Positions 56,007 to 64,000 of a stretch of DNA of 64,000 bases are shown here, piece by piece. A program made the translations under genes and the position numbers. The DNA is from Pseudoduganella guangdongensis. Lineage in GTDB: Bacteria; Pseudomonadota; Gammaproteobacteria; Burkholderiales; Burkholderiaceae_D. The notes below the pieces were generated by a model, which had not been told where the DNA came from, ran no database searches, and saw only the letters and a list, made by a program, of their open reading frames with translations. Positions within the stretch are counted from its first letter, which is position 1, and every line of letters starts with the position of its first letter. The stretch spans positions 186,001-250,000 of the forward strand of contig NZ_WWCJ01000010.1 in assembly GCF_009857475.1 (NCBI RefSeq), written 5' to 3'.

Positions 56007-56354
56007 ATGGATGCGCTTAAAGAGGAGCTAACTCTCCTACGAGAGCAGATAATCTTACTCGACGGAAAAGTCGAAGCATTTCGCGAGCTGACTTACAAGC
56101 GAATGGACGACCTGCGTGATCACATCGATGCCATGCGTGATCACATCGATGCCCTGCGAGATCACATCGATGCAGCGCGCGACCACACCGATACTTTGCG
56201 CTACCACACTGACCGCAGGTTCGATGCCGTGCATGCCGAGCTCGTCGAGCTGCGCCGGGTCCACATGAGATTGATCTATTGGGTGGCCGGCTTTACCATC
56301 GCCAACCTCATAGCGACCACCGGCTGGATCATGAAAGCCTCGGGTGTCTTTTAA
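56007..56354 (+). CDS. Heptad-repeat coiled-coil protein with a C-terminal membrane helix
   Basis: 115 residues. Residues 1-85 form a charged coiled coil with five exact-length heptads: RDHIDAM, RDHIDAL, RDHIDAA, RDHTDTL, RYHTDRR. A membrane helix follows (about 88-110, IYWVAGFTIANLIATTGWIM). The pattern resembles small tail-anchored coiled-coil proteins of unknown function. ATG 56007 has GGAAG six to ten bases upstream; GTG 56001 is an alternative. Confidence 0.75.
   Translation: MDALKEELTLLREQIILLDGKVEAFRELTYKRMDDLRDHIDAMRDHIDALRDHIDAARDHTDTLRYHTDRRFDAVHAELVELRRVHMRLIYWVAGFTIANLIATTGWIMKASGVF
56115..56219. repeat. Tandem 21-base repeat within the coiled-coil gene
   Basis: Five 21-base units in frame. 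The first three are nearly identical, with core GATCACATCGATGC, and the last two have drifted. Each unit is one heptad, so copy-number change would lengthen or shorten the coiled coil without breaking the frame. Confidence 0.85.
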
Positions 56355-56409
56355 GCACGATCACTGCAGTGATGATCCTTGGCTGGGCGCTCAGGGCAGC
56401 CCGCATCTC

Positions 56410-57048
56410 TTAGATGTAATAGGTGGTCGAGGTCATGACCTTCGACATGGCCTTCATCGCCAGCTGGATCGGCAGCGGGGTCTTCTCAGCACCCATATCC
56501 TCCGCCGCTTTGCCGTGCGCGATTTCATCGACACGCATTTGCTCGACGATGGCGCGGGATTTGGCGTCCTGCGGCGGCAGCATGTCGAGGTGGCTGGCCA
56601 GGTGCGCTTCCACCTGGCGCTCGGTTTCCACCACAAAGCCCAGGCTCTGCTTATCGCCCGCCAGCGCCGCGGCGGTGCCCAGCGCGTAAGCGCCGGCGTA
56701 GAACAGGGGATTCAGGAAGCTTGGTTGCGAGCCCAGTTCCGCCAGGCGCGAAGCGCACCAGGCCAGGTGGTCTTCCTCTTCGCGGCTGGCCTTGTCGAAG
56801 GCGGCGCGCGCTTCGTCGCTCTTGGCAAAGCGCGATTGCGAGTTGTACAGCGCCTGCGCCATCACCTCGCCCACATGGTTCACGCGCATCAGGCCCGCGC
56901 TGTGGCGGTGCTCTTTCTCCGTCATATCCGCGTCCGCCGCATGCACCGCTGGGTTCGGGCGCGATGCCGAATGCACGCCAGCCAGCACGCGCAGCGCCTT
57001 GTCAGCGCCAGTAATGAAACGGTCAAGGGGGGAATGATAGCGGTTCAT
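56410..57048 (-). CDS. coq7: 2-nonaprenyl-3-methyl-6-methoxy-1,4-benzoquinol hydroxylase (Coq7)
   Basis: 212 residues. Di-iron enzyme for the late hydroxylation step of ubiquinone synthesis. Iron ligands: MRVNHVGEVMAQALY (Glu), EEEDHLAW (Glu-x-x-His), ETERQVEAHL (Glu) and MRVDEIAHGKAAE (Glu-x-x-His). C-terminus ends in the typical TTYYI. The three-Tyr-rich end and full length indicate a working copy. Confidence 0.95.
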   Translation of the reverse strand: MNRYHSPLDRFITGADKALRVLAGVHSASRPNPAVHAADADMTEKEHRHSAGLMRVNHVGEVMAQALYNSQSRFAKSDEARAAFDKASREEEDHLAWCASRLAELGSQPSFLNPLFYAGAYALGTAAALAGDKQSLGFVVETERQVEAHLASHLDMLPPQDAKSRAIVEQMRVDEIAHGKAAEDMGAEKTPLPIQLAMKAMSKVMTSTTYYI

Positions 57049-57080
57049 AGTGTGTCACCAAGCTTGTACGGAAGGCCACA

Positions 57081-57500
57081 TTATATGCCCTTGAGCGTGG
57101 CGGCCGGTCCCTGCTGCAGATCCACCAGGGCCAACAAGCCGCCGAACGCAAAACCCACAGCCAGCACCAGCACGAAGATCAGCACGCCGAGGAAGGCGCC
57201 GCGCAGGAAGGGCGTGCGCCGGCCATCGCGCTCTTGTACATGGCGGCCGAGGAACCAGCCGCCCATCAGTGCGTGGAATGCAAACGCGATCGCGGCGCCG
57301 AGCGCGCTCGGCAACACGATGCCGCTGAAGAAACGCAGCAGCACGCCCGCCAGGCCGGCCACCGTGACCAGCGCGCCGTAGGCGAAGGCGTGGCGCCAAG
57401 CCAGGCGATGGTGGCGCACCAGGCGCACCGCCAGCTTCGCCAGTATGCCGACCAGCAACGTGCCAAGCAGCAGCGACAACACGGCAGGCAGCAGGATCAT
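57081..57500 (-). CDS. Hypothetical four-helix membrane protein
   Basis: 139 residues with helices at about 3-25, 38-60, 62-82 and 108-130 and a short soluble loop (RHVQERDGRRTPFLRG). I do not recognise the family. The start overlaps the stop of the next gene upstream (ATGA), so the two work together or at least are made together. Both are convergent with nothing and precede coq7 in the same direction after a 33-base gap. Confidence 0.65.
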   Translation of the reverse strand: MILLPAVLSLLLGTLLVGILAKLAVRLVRHHRLAWRHAFAYGALVTVAGLAGVLLRFFSGIVLPSALGAAIAFAFHALMGGWFLGRHVQERDGRRTPFLRGAFLGVLIFVLVLAVGFAFGGLLALVDLQQGPAATLKGI

Positions 57501-57946
57501 GCTTCGCCTTCGCGCAACTGGCGCTGCTTTTCCAGCCAGTCGGCCACCGGGCCGCGCGCGTCGATCTTGGAAATGTCTTTTGCCACCCCAAGGTTGAGTC
57601 CCAGCAGGAAGGGAATCGAATCCACCGGCACCTCGGGCAGGTAATCGGCCATCGCGCGCATGAAGCGGGGCGAGTCGAGCACTTCCACCACTCTGGCGCC
57701 GCTCATGAACTGCAGGATGCTGGTCATGCTATGCCCGCCGCCGATGGAGCGGTAGACGAAGCGGTTGAAGGCTTTGTCGAGCGCTTTGAAGTCCAGTTGT
57801 TCCTTGGTCATCAGGCTGGCCAGGTAATACAGGCCGATGGCGGTACGGAAAAAGCCGCTCGATTCGCTGGTCGTCAGGCCGCAACGCGTCACCGTCAGGA
57901 TCTTTTCCTGCACTGCCGCATCAAGTTTGGGGTGATGTACTTGCAT
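57497..57946 (-). CDS. Hypothetical cytoplasmic protein
   Basis: 149 residues, no signal or membrane helix. Mostly alpha-helical, with TTSESSGFFRTAIGLYYLAS and FVYRSIGGGHSMTSILQFMS as the most conserved-looking stretches. I do not recognise it. First gene of a coupled pair with the membrane protein that follows. Confidence 0.6.
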   Translation of the reverse strand: MQVHHPKLDAAVQEKILTVTRCGLTTSESSGFFRTAIGLYYLASLMTKEQLDFKALDKAFNRFVYRSIGGGHSMTSILQFMSGARVVEVLDSPRFMRAMADYLPEVPVDSIPFLLGLNLGVAKDISKIDARGPVADWLEKQRQLREGEA

Positions 57947-58171
57947 GGCTTGGGACTATATAGCAGTTTTGACCAGATTTGTTCCTTGCGCGGGGGTATC
58001 AACCTTGTTACCCTTGAAACTTTAGTGCTAAACCAACGCCAGAATGCCACTTTCCGTTCCCCGGAATGCGCATCCTGGGGGGCGGAATGTACGGGCTATC
58101 GCATAAGGGCAACCGATATGTCGCGTATTCAATACAATGCCATCATGTGAAAAGGGGTTAGCGGAGTCACC

Positions 58172-59062
58172 ATGGAATTACGCATCAAGAACTTGTCAAA
58201 GACATATGCCAACGGTGTGGTCGCGCTCGATAACGTGTCGCTGACCATCCCCTCCGGCATGTTCGGCTTGCTGGGCCCGAATGGGGCCGGCAAGTCGACC
58301 TTGATGCGGACCCTGGCCACCCTGCAGGAATGCGATTCCGGCTCGGTCTTTTTCGGCGACCTGGATGTGCTGGACGAGAAGGATGAAATTCGCCGCCTGC
58401 TGGGCTACCTGCCGCAGGATTTCGGCGTTTACCCGAAAGTGACCGCTTACGAACTGCTCGACCACTTTGCCATTTTGAAGGGCCTGTCGCACCGCAGCCG
58501 CCGGCGCGAAGTGGTGGACGGCCTGCTGCAGCAAACCAACCTGTTCGAAGTGCGCAACCAGCGCCTGGGGGGCTTCTCCGGCGGCATGCGCCAGCGCTTC
58601 GGCATCGCGCAGGCCTTGCTGGGCGATCCGAAACTGATCATCGTCGACGAGCCGACCGCCGGCCTGGACCCGCAGGAGCGCGTGCGCTTCCACAACCTGC
58701 TGTCCGATATCGGCGAAGACCGCACCGTGATCCTGTCCACCCACATCGTGTCCGACGTGGCCGACCTGTGCGCCAATATGGCGATCATCAACAAGGGCAA
58801 GCTGCTGGTGGCCGGGGCCACCCAGCAACTGATCGATGAGGTGAGCTGCAAGATCTGGGCGCGCTTTGTCGACAAGAAGGAGCTGGCCTATTTCCAGCAG
58901 CGCCATGCCGTGATTTCAACGCGCCTGATGTCGGGCCGCACCCTGATCCACGTTTATAACGACGAGGACCCGGGCGACGGTTTCGAGGAGGCCCTGGGCG
59001 ACCTGGAGGACCTGTATTTCGCGACCATCCTCGGTCGCCATGACTTCAGCCAGCCTTGCTGA
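58172..59062 (+). CDS. ABC transporter ATP-binding protein partnered with the M1-fusion permease
   Basis: 296 residues. Walker [12 protein letters not shown], signature [14 protein letters not shown], Walker [14 protein letters not shown] and switch His in LSTHIVSDV, followed by a C-terminal regulatory domain. It lies 8 bases upstream of the permease gene. The 225-base region before it holds TACAAT near 58134 but no clear -35. Confidence 0.92.
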   Translation: MELRIKNLSKTYANGVVALDNVSLTIPSGMFGLLGPNGAGKSTLMRTLATLQECDSGSVFFGDLDVLDEKDEIRRLLGYLPQDFGVYPKVTAYELLDHFAILKGLSHRSRRREVVDGLLQQTNLFEVRNQRLGGFSGGMRQRFGIAQALLGDPKLIIVDEPTAGLDPQERVRFHNLLSDIGEDRTVILSTHIVSDVADLCANMAIINKGKLLVAGATQQLIDEVSCKIWARFVDKKELAYFQQRHAVISTRLMSGRTLIHVYNDEDPGDGFEEALGDLEDLYFATILGRHDFSQPC

Positions 59063-59070
59063 GGCGCGCC

Positions 59071-62000
59071 ATGTTCGCCATCGCCCTCTTTGAAGCGAAA
59101 CAGCGCCTGAAGCTGGTTTCGACCTGGATCTACTTCGGCATGTTCATGCTGCTGGCAGTGCTGTGGATGGCGGCCGCCGGCGGCGTGTTCAAGGAAGCCA
59201 TCATCACTTTCGGCGGGCGCGTGTTCATCAATGCGCCGCGCTCGATCATGCTGACCTCCTCCTTCCTCGGCTGCATGGGCGTGATCATCGTCGCCGCCGT
59301 CATGGGGCGCGCGGTGCAGCAGGACTTTGAGTACGAGACGCACCACTTCTTCTTCTCCGCCCCCATCCGCAAAGCCCAGTACATGTTTGGCCGCTTCCTC
59401 GGCGCCTGGCTGGTGCTGTGCGTGGTGTTCGCCTCGATCCCGCTCGGCGTGTGGATCGGCACCCAGGTGCCCGGCATCGACCCGGAACGCCTGGGGCCAT
59501 TCAATCTGCTGCACTACCTGCTGCCGTACGCGCTGTCGCTGCTGCCCAACCTGTTTATCTTCGGCGCCATCTTCTTCGTGCTGGCCGCGCTGACGCGCCG
59601 CATGCTGCCGGTGTATGTGTTCAGCGTGGTGATGCTGGTCGGCTATATCGTGGCGCCGGGCCTGGCGCGCGACCTCGATTACAAAACCCTGGCGGCCCTG
59701 ATCGACCCCTTCGGCACTACCGCCGTGATCCGCCTGACCGAGTACTGGCCGATCGCCGAACGCAATGTGCGCATGGTGCTGCCGGAAGGCGTGTTCCTGC
59801 TGAACCGCGTGATCTGGTCCTCGTTTGCCCTGGTGGCGCTGCTACTGGGGTACTGGCGCTTCCATTTCGTCAGCACGGTCGATAGCGGCGCCGCTGCGCG
59901 CAGCGACAGCGAGATGCCGGCCGCCCTGACCCAGGCCGCCGCCGACACCAACGAAAAGCCGGACTTCAAGGCGCGCAGCCTGGGACTGCTGCTGCTGCGC
60001 TTCAGCTACCTGAACCTGCGCGAGACGATCAAGAACATTTATTTCTTCGTCATCGTGCTGGCCGGCGTGCTGACCATGTATGCCGGTTCGCTCGACATGG
60101 GTTCCATGTTCGGCACCGGCACCTACCCGGTCACGTACCAGGTGCTGGAGCTGGTGACCAACACCTTCTCGCTGTTCATGCTGGTGGTGACCACCTTCTA
60201 TGCCGGCGAAATGGTGTGGCGCGAGCGCGAGCACCGCATGTCGCAAATGCTGGACGCGCTGCCGGTGCCGACCTGGCTGCCGATCCTGTCCAAGCTGTTC
60301 GGCCTGATCGGCGTGCAAGCCTTCCTGCTGTTCATCGTCATGCTGGTCGGCATGTCGATCCAGCTGTTCAAGGGCTACTTCAACCTGCAGCCCGGCCTCT
60401 ATTTCGAATGGCTGTTCACGGTGCAGCTGCCGGCATGCGCCCTGATCGCGGTGCTGGCGATCGCGGTACAGGTGCTGGTGAACCACAAGTATGTGGCCTA
60501 CTTCGTGATGATCGTCTACTACGTGACCACGATCACGGCGGCCTCGCTCGGCCTGGACCACCCGATGCTGATGTACGGCGTGACGCCCGACCTGCCGTAC
60601 TCCGACATGAACGGCTTTGGCCACTTCATGGTGCGCGAGCGCTGGTACACCCTGTATTGGGCCGGTGCCGCCGTCATGCTGCTGGTGCTGGCCGTGGTGT
60701 TCTGGCCGCGCGGCACCAATGAGGAATGGCGCCAGCGCGCCAGCCTGGCGCGCCATTCACTGACCCTGCCGGTGCTGGCCAGCTTTGCTGTCGGCCTGGC
60801 GGTCTTCCTCGGCGCGGGCGGCGTGCTGGCGTATAACCTGTGCGCCGGCGGCTACCAGACCAACTTCGGCCGCGACACCCAGCGCGCCGCGTACGAGCGC
60901 AAATACAAGCAGGTGCTGGACGTGGCGCAGCCGCGCATCACCGACGTGAAGCTGGGCCTGGACATGTATCCGGAACAGCGCACGCTCAAGGTGAAAGGCT
61001 GGTACCAGCTGGAGAATAAAACCCAGCAGGCGGTCAGCACCATCTACATCCAGCAGAATGCCGATGCCGACATCCACTCGCTGAAATTCGGCAGCGCGGT
61101 GCACCGCGTGCTGAACGACGAAGAGCTGGGCTTCTATAGCTACCGCCTGGAGCGCCCGCTGCAGCCGGGCGAAACGATCACGCTGGACTTTGTGCTGGGC
61201 TACGAGCCGAAGGGCTTCTTCAACCTGGGCAAGACCACGCCGGTGCTGAACAACGGCACCTTCTTCAACAACACGGTGCTGCCGCACATCGGCTACCAGC
61301 GCCACGCCGAACTGACCGACCCGCGCGACCGCAAGAAGCACGGCCTGCCGGAACAGGAGCGCGCCCTGCCGCGTGACGACCCCAAAGGCCTGTCGCGCAA
61401 CTATATCGGCGCCGACGCGGATTGGGTGACCTTTGAAGCGACCCTCGGCACCGCCGGCGACCAGACCGCCGTGGCGCCGGGCACGCTGGTGAAGGAATGG
61501 CGCAAGCATGGCCGCCGCTATTTCCATTACAAGATGGAGCAGCCGATCCTGAACTTCTACGCTTTCCAGTCGGCGCGCTACGCCGTCAAACACGACTGGT
61601 GGCAGGACGTGGGCATCGAAATCTATTACCAGCCGGGCCACGAGTACAACCTGGACCGCATGGTGAAAGGCGTCAAGGATTCGCTCGACTACTACACGCG
61701 CAACTTCAGCCCCTACCAGCACAAGATCGTGCGCATTGTGGAATTCCCGCGCTACGAGCGATTCGCGCAATCGTTCCCCAACACCATCCCGTTCTCGGAA
61801 GCGGTGGGCTTTATCGCCAAGGTGGACGACAAGAACCCGAAAGACATCGACTACCCCACCTACATCACCGCGCACGAAGTGGCGCACCAGTGGTGGGCGC
61901 ACCAGCTGGTGGGCGGCAATACGCGCGGCGCCACGGTGCTGAGCGAGACCCTGGCCGAATACTCGGCGCTGATGGTGATGAAGAAAAGCTTCGGTCCGCA

Positions 62001-62646
62001 GCGCATGCGCCGCTTCCTGCGCTATGACCTGAACAAATACCTGTTCGGCCGCGCTACCGAGAACAAGCGGGAACTGCCGCTGGCGGACAACGAAAACCAG
62101 AGCTACATCCACTACCACAAGGGCAGCATGGCCATGTACCTGCTGGCCGATATCGTGGGCGAGGCCAAGATCAATGCGCTGCTGGCCGAGCTGCTGCGCC
62201 AGCACGCCAACCACGCGCCGCCGTATCCAAGCGTGACGGTGCTGGTGGACGGCTTGCGCCGCATCGTGCCGCCGGAACAGGCTTACCTGGTGGATGACCT
62301 GTTCAACGCCATCGTCCTGTTCGACAACCGCGTGGTCTCCGCCAGCGCCGAGAAACGCGCCGACGGCAAATACGATGTGACGCTGACCGTACACGCCGCC
62401 AAGCTGCGCGCCGACGAACTGGGCGCCGAAAAGGAAGTGCCGGTGCGCGACCTGATCGAGGTCGGCGTCGACGACAAGGACGGCAACGCCCTGCTGCGCG
62501 AACGCAAGCTGATCGACCGCCGCGAGTCGACCTTCAAGCTGGTGGTGACAGGCCGCCCGGCCAAGGCCGGCATCGACCCCGACAACAAGCTGATCGACCG
62601 CAAACCGGACGACAATATGGGGACGATCGAGATGATCGCGCGCTAA
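59071..62646 (+). CDS. ABC permease fused to an M1-family metallopeptidase
   Basis: 1191 residues. Residues 1-580 hold about twelve membrane helices of ABC-2 type in two halves. From about 600 comes an M1 aminopeptidase-like domain outside the membrane, with zinc motif HEVAHQWW at 935-942 and the third ligand in [11 protein letters not shown] at about 958. The GXMEN substrate motif of true M1 aminopeptidases is replaced by SEAVGF, as is usual for this fusion family. Start at ATG 59071; a TTG five codons earlier is unlikely. It may process or sense a peptide at the outer face of the inner membrane while the ABC part drives transport or release. Confidence 0.9.
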   Translation: MFAIALFEAKQRLKLVSTWIYFGMFMLLAVLWMAAAGGVFKEAIITFGGRVFINAPRSIMLTSSFLGCMGVIIVAAVMGRAVQQDFEYETHHFFFSAPIRKAQYMFGRFLGAWLVLCVVFASIPLGVWIGTQVPGIDPERLGPFNLLHYLLPYALSLLPNLFIFGAIFFVLAALTRRMLPVYVFSVVMLVGYIVAPGLARDLDYKTLAALIDPFGTTAVIRLTEYWPIAERNVRMVLPEGVFLLNRVIWSSFALVALLLGYWRFHFVSTVDSGAAARSDSEMPAALTQAAADTNEKPDFKARSLGLLLLRFSYLNLRETIKNIYFFVIVLAGVLTMYAGSLDMGSMFGTGTYPVTYQVLELVTNTFSLFMLVVTTFYAGEMVWREREHRMSQMLDALPVPTWLPILSKLFGLIGVQAFLLFIVMLVGMSIQLFKGYFNLQPGLYFEWLFTVQLPACALIAVLAIAVQVLVNHKYVAYFVMIVYYVTTITAASLGLDHPMLMYGVTPDLPYSDMNGFGHFMVRERWYTLYWAGAAVMLLVLAVVFWPRGTNEEWRQRASLARHSLTLPVLASFAVGLAVFLGAGGVLAYNLCAGGYQTNFGRDTQRAAYERKYKQVLDVAQPRITDVKLGLDMYPEQRTLKVKGWYQLENKTQQAVSTIYIQQNADADIHSLKFGSAVHRVLNDEELGFYSYRLERPLQPGETITLDFVLGYEPKGFFNLGKTTPVLNNGTFFNNTVLPHIGYQRHAELTDPRDRKKHGLPEQERALPRDDPKGLSRNYIGADADWVTFEATLGTAGDQTAVAPGTLVKEWRKHGRRYFHYKMEQPILNFYAFQSARYAVKHDWWQDVGIEIYYQPGHEYNLDRMVKGVKDSLDYYTRNFSPYQHKIVRIVEFPRYERFAQSFPNTIPFSEAVGFIAKVDDKNPKDIDYPTYITAHEVAHQWWAHQLVGGNTRGATVLSETLAEYSALMVMKKSFGPQRMRRFLRYDLNKYLFGRATENKRELPLADNENQSYIHYHKGSMAMYLLADIVGEAKINALLAELLRQHANHAPPYPSVTVLVDGLRRIVPPEQAYLVDDLFNAIVLFDNRVVSASAEKRADGKYDVTLTVHAAKLRADELGAEKEVPVRDLIEVGVDDKDGNALLRERKLIDRRESTFKLVVTGRPAKAGIDPDNKLIDRKPDDNMGTIEMIAR

Positions 62647-62727
62647 TCTGCGCTAACGGTTAGGCAACGCACGTTAAGGGCCGCCCATGCTTGTTAAGCT
62701 TTCACGCAACTTGAAAGCGAGGACCCC

Positions 62728-63126
62728 ATGGGCATACTGAGCAAGATTTTCCACAAGATTTTCCCGTCGTCGCATCCAGAGGCCGCCCCACCGCCGGCCT
62801 CTGGTGCGCCTTCAATGCAGCGGGCTGAAACGCCTGCTCCCGCGCCCACGGCCGCCGCGGCCGCCGCCACCGTTGATGTGGAAGCCATCCTGAACGCCAA
62901 GGCGGCGCAGGCCGGACAGCCGCTCAACTGGCGCACCTCCATTGTCGACCTCTTGAAGCTGCTCGACCTCGATTCCAGCCTGGCAGCGCGCAAGGAACTG
63001 GCGCAGGAGCTGCACTACAGCGGCGACGGCAGCGATTCCGCCGCCATGAACGTCTGGCTGCATCAGCAGGTGATGAAAAAGCTGGCGGAAAACGGCGGCA
63101 CGGTGCCGGCCGAGCTGCGCGACTGA
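62728..63126 (+). CDS. DUF3597 family protein
   Basis: 132 residues. N-terminal MGILSKIFHKIFPSSHPEA is the family start; a Pro/Ala-rich linker leads to the conserved C-terminal block LNWRTSIVDLLKLLDLDSSL and AQELHYSGDGSDSAAMNVWL. Related in its C-terminal part to a small helical domain seen in LysM-containing proteins. Function unknown. GAGGA ahead of the ATG. Confidence 0.88.
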   Translation: MGILSKIFHKIFPSSHPEAAPPPASGAPSMQRAETPAPAPTAAAAAATVDVEAILNAKAAQAGQPLNWRTSIVDLLKLLDLDSSLAARKELAQELHYSGDGSDSAAMNVWLHQQVMKKLAENGGTVPAELRD

Positions 63127-63146
63127 GGAAGCGCTAAAATGGGTGC

Positions 63147-63830
63147 ATGAACCCATTACGACGCGCATTCGCGGGCGCCTTGCTTGCGCTCTGCACCCTA
63201 CCGCTGCAGGCGGCCGATAAAACCTACGGCACCCACGGCATGGCCTTGTTCGGCGGGCAGGAAGGCTTGTACGCCTCCCACCTGCCGATGTTCCATGCGC
63301 CGCATGATTTCCAGGTCATCCTGCAAATCCATATCGCCGACAAGGCGACCGACGCCGCGCTGCGCAAACAGCTCGATGGCAAGACCGCGCTGTGGACCAT
63401 CGACCCGGAAAAATTCGAGTTGAGCAGCATTGCGCCCGAGTCGGAAAAGCCGCGCAAGGAATTTCGCGCCGACCTGGTGCAGGGCCATTTTGAGCGCGGC
63501 GGCAGCCCCCGGTTCAAGGGCGCCAGGATCGTCATCGACAAGGTGATCGTGTTCCGCCAGCTGGAAAGCAAGGAGCACAGCGCCAAGCTGGCGCGCTATA
63601 TCCAGCTTGGCAGCGGCAAGCAGCGCTTCCTCATCAAGGAAATCAACACGCGCCCGGACTTTGACCACATCGTGGCCTATAACGCCGCGCCGGGCGCGCC
63701 AACGGGCGCGATCCAGGTCCGCAGATGGGGCGTGCAGCAAACCGGCAACGATGCCCTGGCCATGGCGCTCAAAGTGAACATGGCGGCCATCGGCGGCACC
63801 GTCTACTTCGAGACCGGCGATCTGAAATGA
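63147..63830 (+). CDS. Secreted hypothetical protein
   Basis: 227 residues with a signal peptide (about 1-22, ending LQA). The mature part has GTHGMALFGGQEGLYASHLP and MFHAPHDFQVILQIHIADKA, a pattern shared with uncharacterised periplasmic proteins of proteobacteria. Predominantly beta. Function unknown. Its stop overlaps the start of the next gene (ATGA). Confidence 0.75.
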   Translation: MNPLRRAFAGALLALCTLPLQAADKTYGTHGMALFGGQEGLYASHLPMFHAPHDFQVILQIHIADKATDAALRKQLDGKTALWTIDPEKFELSSIAPESEKPRKEFRADLVQGHFERGGSPRFKGARIVIDKVIVFRQLESKEHSAKLARYIQLGSGKQRFLIKEINTRPDFDHIVAYNAAPGAPTGAIQVRRWGVQQTGNDALAMALKVNMAAIGGTVYFETGDLK

Positions 63831-64000
63831 GCGTCCCGCAGGCATATGAGGGGCTGTGGCGGCGCAAGGGTATCTGGCGCAGCAACGGCAGCAGCGACCT
63901 GGTGACGCCGGTCTGGTGGTTGCAGGCCGCCGACTTCCACATCGACCTGCGCATTCCCGCCGACCGCAAGGACATGACCGGCTTTGCCGGCACCACCGTG
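63827..64000 (+). CDS. Hypothetical protein (N-terminal part, runs off the right edge)
   Basis: 58 codons are present: a conserved-looking GLWRRKGIWRSNGSSDLVTP and VWWLQAADFHIDLRIPADRK, reading like a lipocalin- or beta-barrel-type cytoplasmic protein; I do not recognise it. Translationally coupled to the secreted protein before it by ATGA. Confidence 0.65.
   Translation, partial: MSVPQAYEGLWRRKGIWRSNGSSDLVTPVWWLQAADFHIDLRIPADRKDMTGFAGTTV

Overview
The window is a GC-rich, tightly packed piece of bacterial chromosome. Gene content and order (tyrS, an M23 endopeptidase gene, anmK and erpA in a row; dusB-fis-purH; ruvCA; rplM-rpsI; coq7) together with codon use point to a betaproteobacterium of the Oxalobacteraceae (Massilia, Duganella or Janthinobacterium type). 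This placement rests on recognition of protein families and has not been tested by a search. No tRNA, rRNA, CRISPR array, prophage or insertion sequence was seen, and no stretch over 300 bases lacks a gene.

Layout. 1-3.8 kb: start of a TetR gene, valS, and a small DUF2147 gene. 3.9-13.8 kb: one minus-strand operon for a coniferyl-aldehyde-dehydrogenase-like enzyme, an acyl-CoA synthetase, an outer-membrane DUF1302 protein, a periplasmic DUF1329 protein, a YCF48/BNR-repeat protein and an RND/MMPL transporter. A LysR gene is divergent from it. The set looks like a trans-envelope system for a hydrophobic alcohol, aldehyde or acid, and the aldehyde dehydrogenase begins with what looks like the relic of a GMC alcohol dehydrogenase. 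14.9-22.3 kb: a Crp-type regulator, a membrane fatty-acid/sterol hydroxylase with an SDR, and two coupled sensor kinases, one with a c-type haem motif and three receiver domains. 22.4-31.9 kb: ruvB and, about 6.6 kb away, ruvCA, separated by an accessory islet holding a DM13 protein, an alcohol dehydrogenase, a LURP-one protein, two acetyltransferases (one of streptothricin-acetyltransferase type), an MFS carrier, DoxX and others.

32-42.9 kb: mainly housekeeping genes, namely purH, fis, dusB, the tyrS-dtd-PEBP-phosphatase operon, M23 endopeptidase, anmK, erpA and argC. 43-47.5 kb: an inserted three-gene operon (graspetide-type ATP-grasp ligase, HlyD-type adaptor, C39-peptidase ABC exporter) between argC and rpsI. 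This is a ribosomal-peptide modification and export module with no visible precursor gene. 47.6-48.4 kb: rpsI and rplM. 48.7-54 kb: a secreted alpha/beta hydrolase with a NatAB-like ABC transporter, OsmC, and a flavodoxin/DUF2938 operon controlled by a divergent MerR with a textbook 19-bp-spacer promoter. 54-58 kb: small envelope proteins including a J-like protein without HPD, a heptad-repeat coiled coil, and coq7. 58-64 kb: an ABC ATPase with a fused ABC-permease/M1-peptidase protein, DUF3597, and a secreted unknown.

Four large intergenic palindromes built on GGGGTCAGACCCC-like or GGGGACGTACCCC-like words look like REP-type elements. Many adjacent genes overlap by ATGA, which indicates widespread translational coupling.
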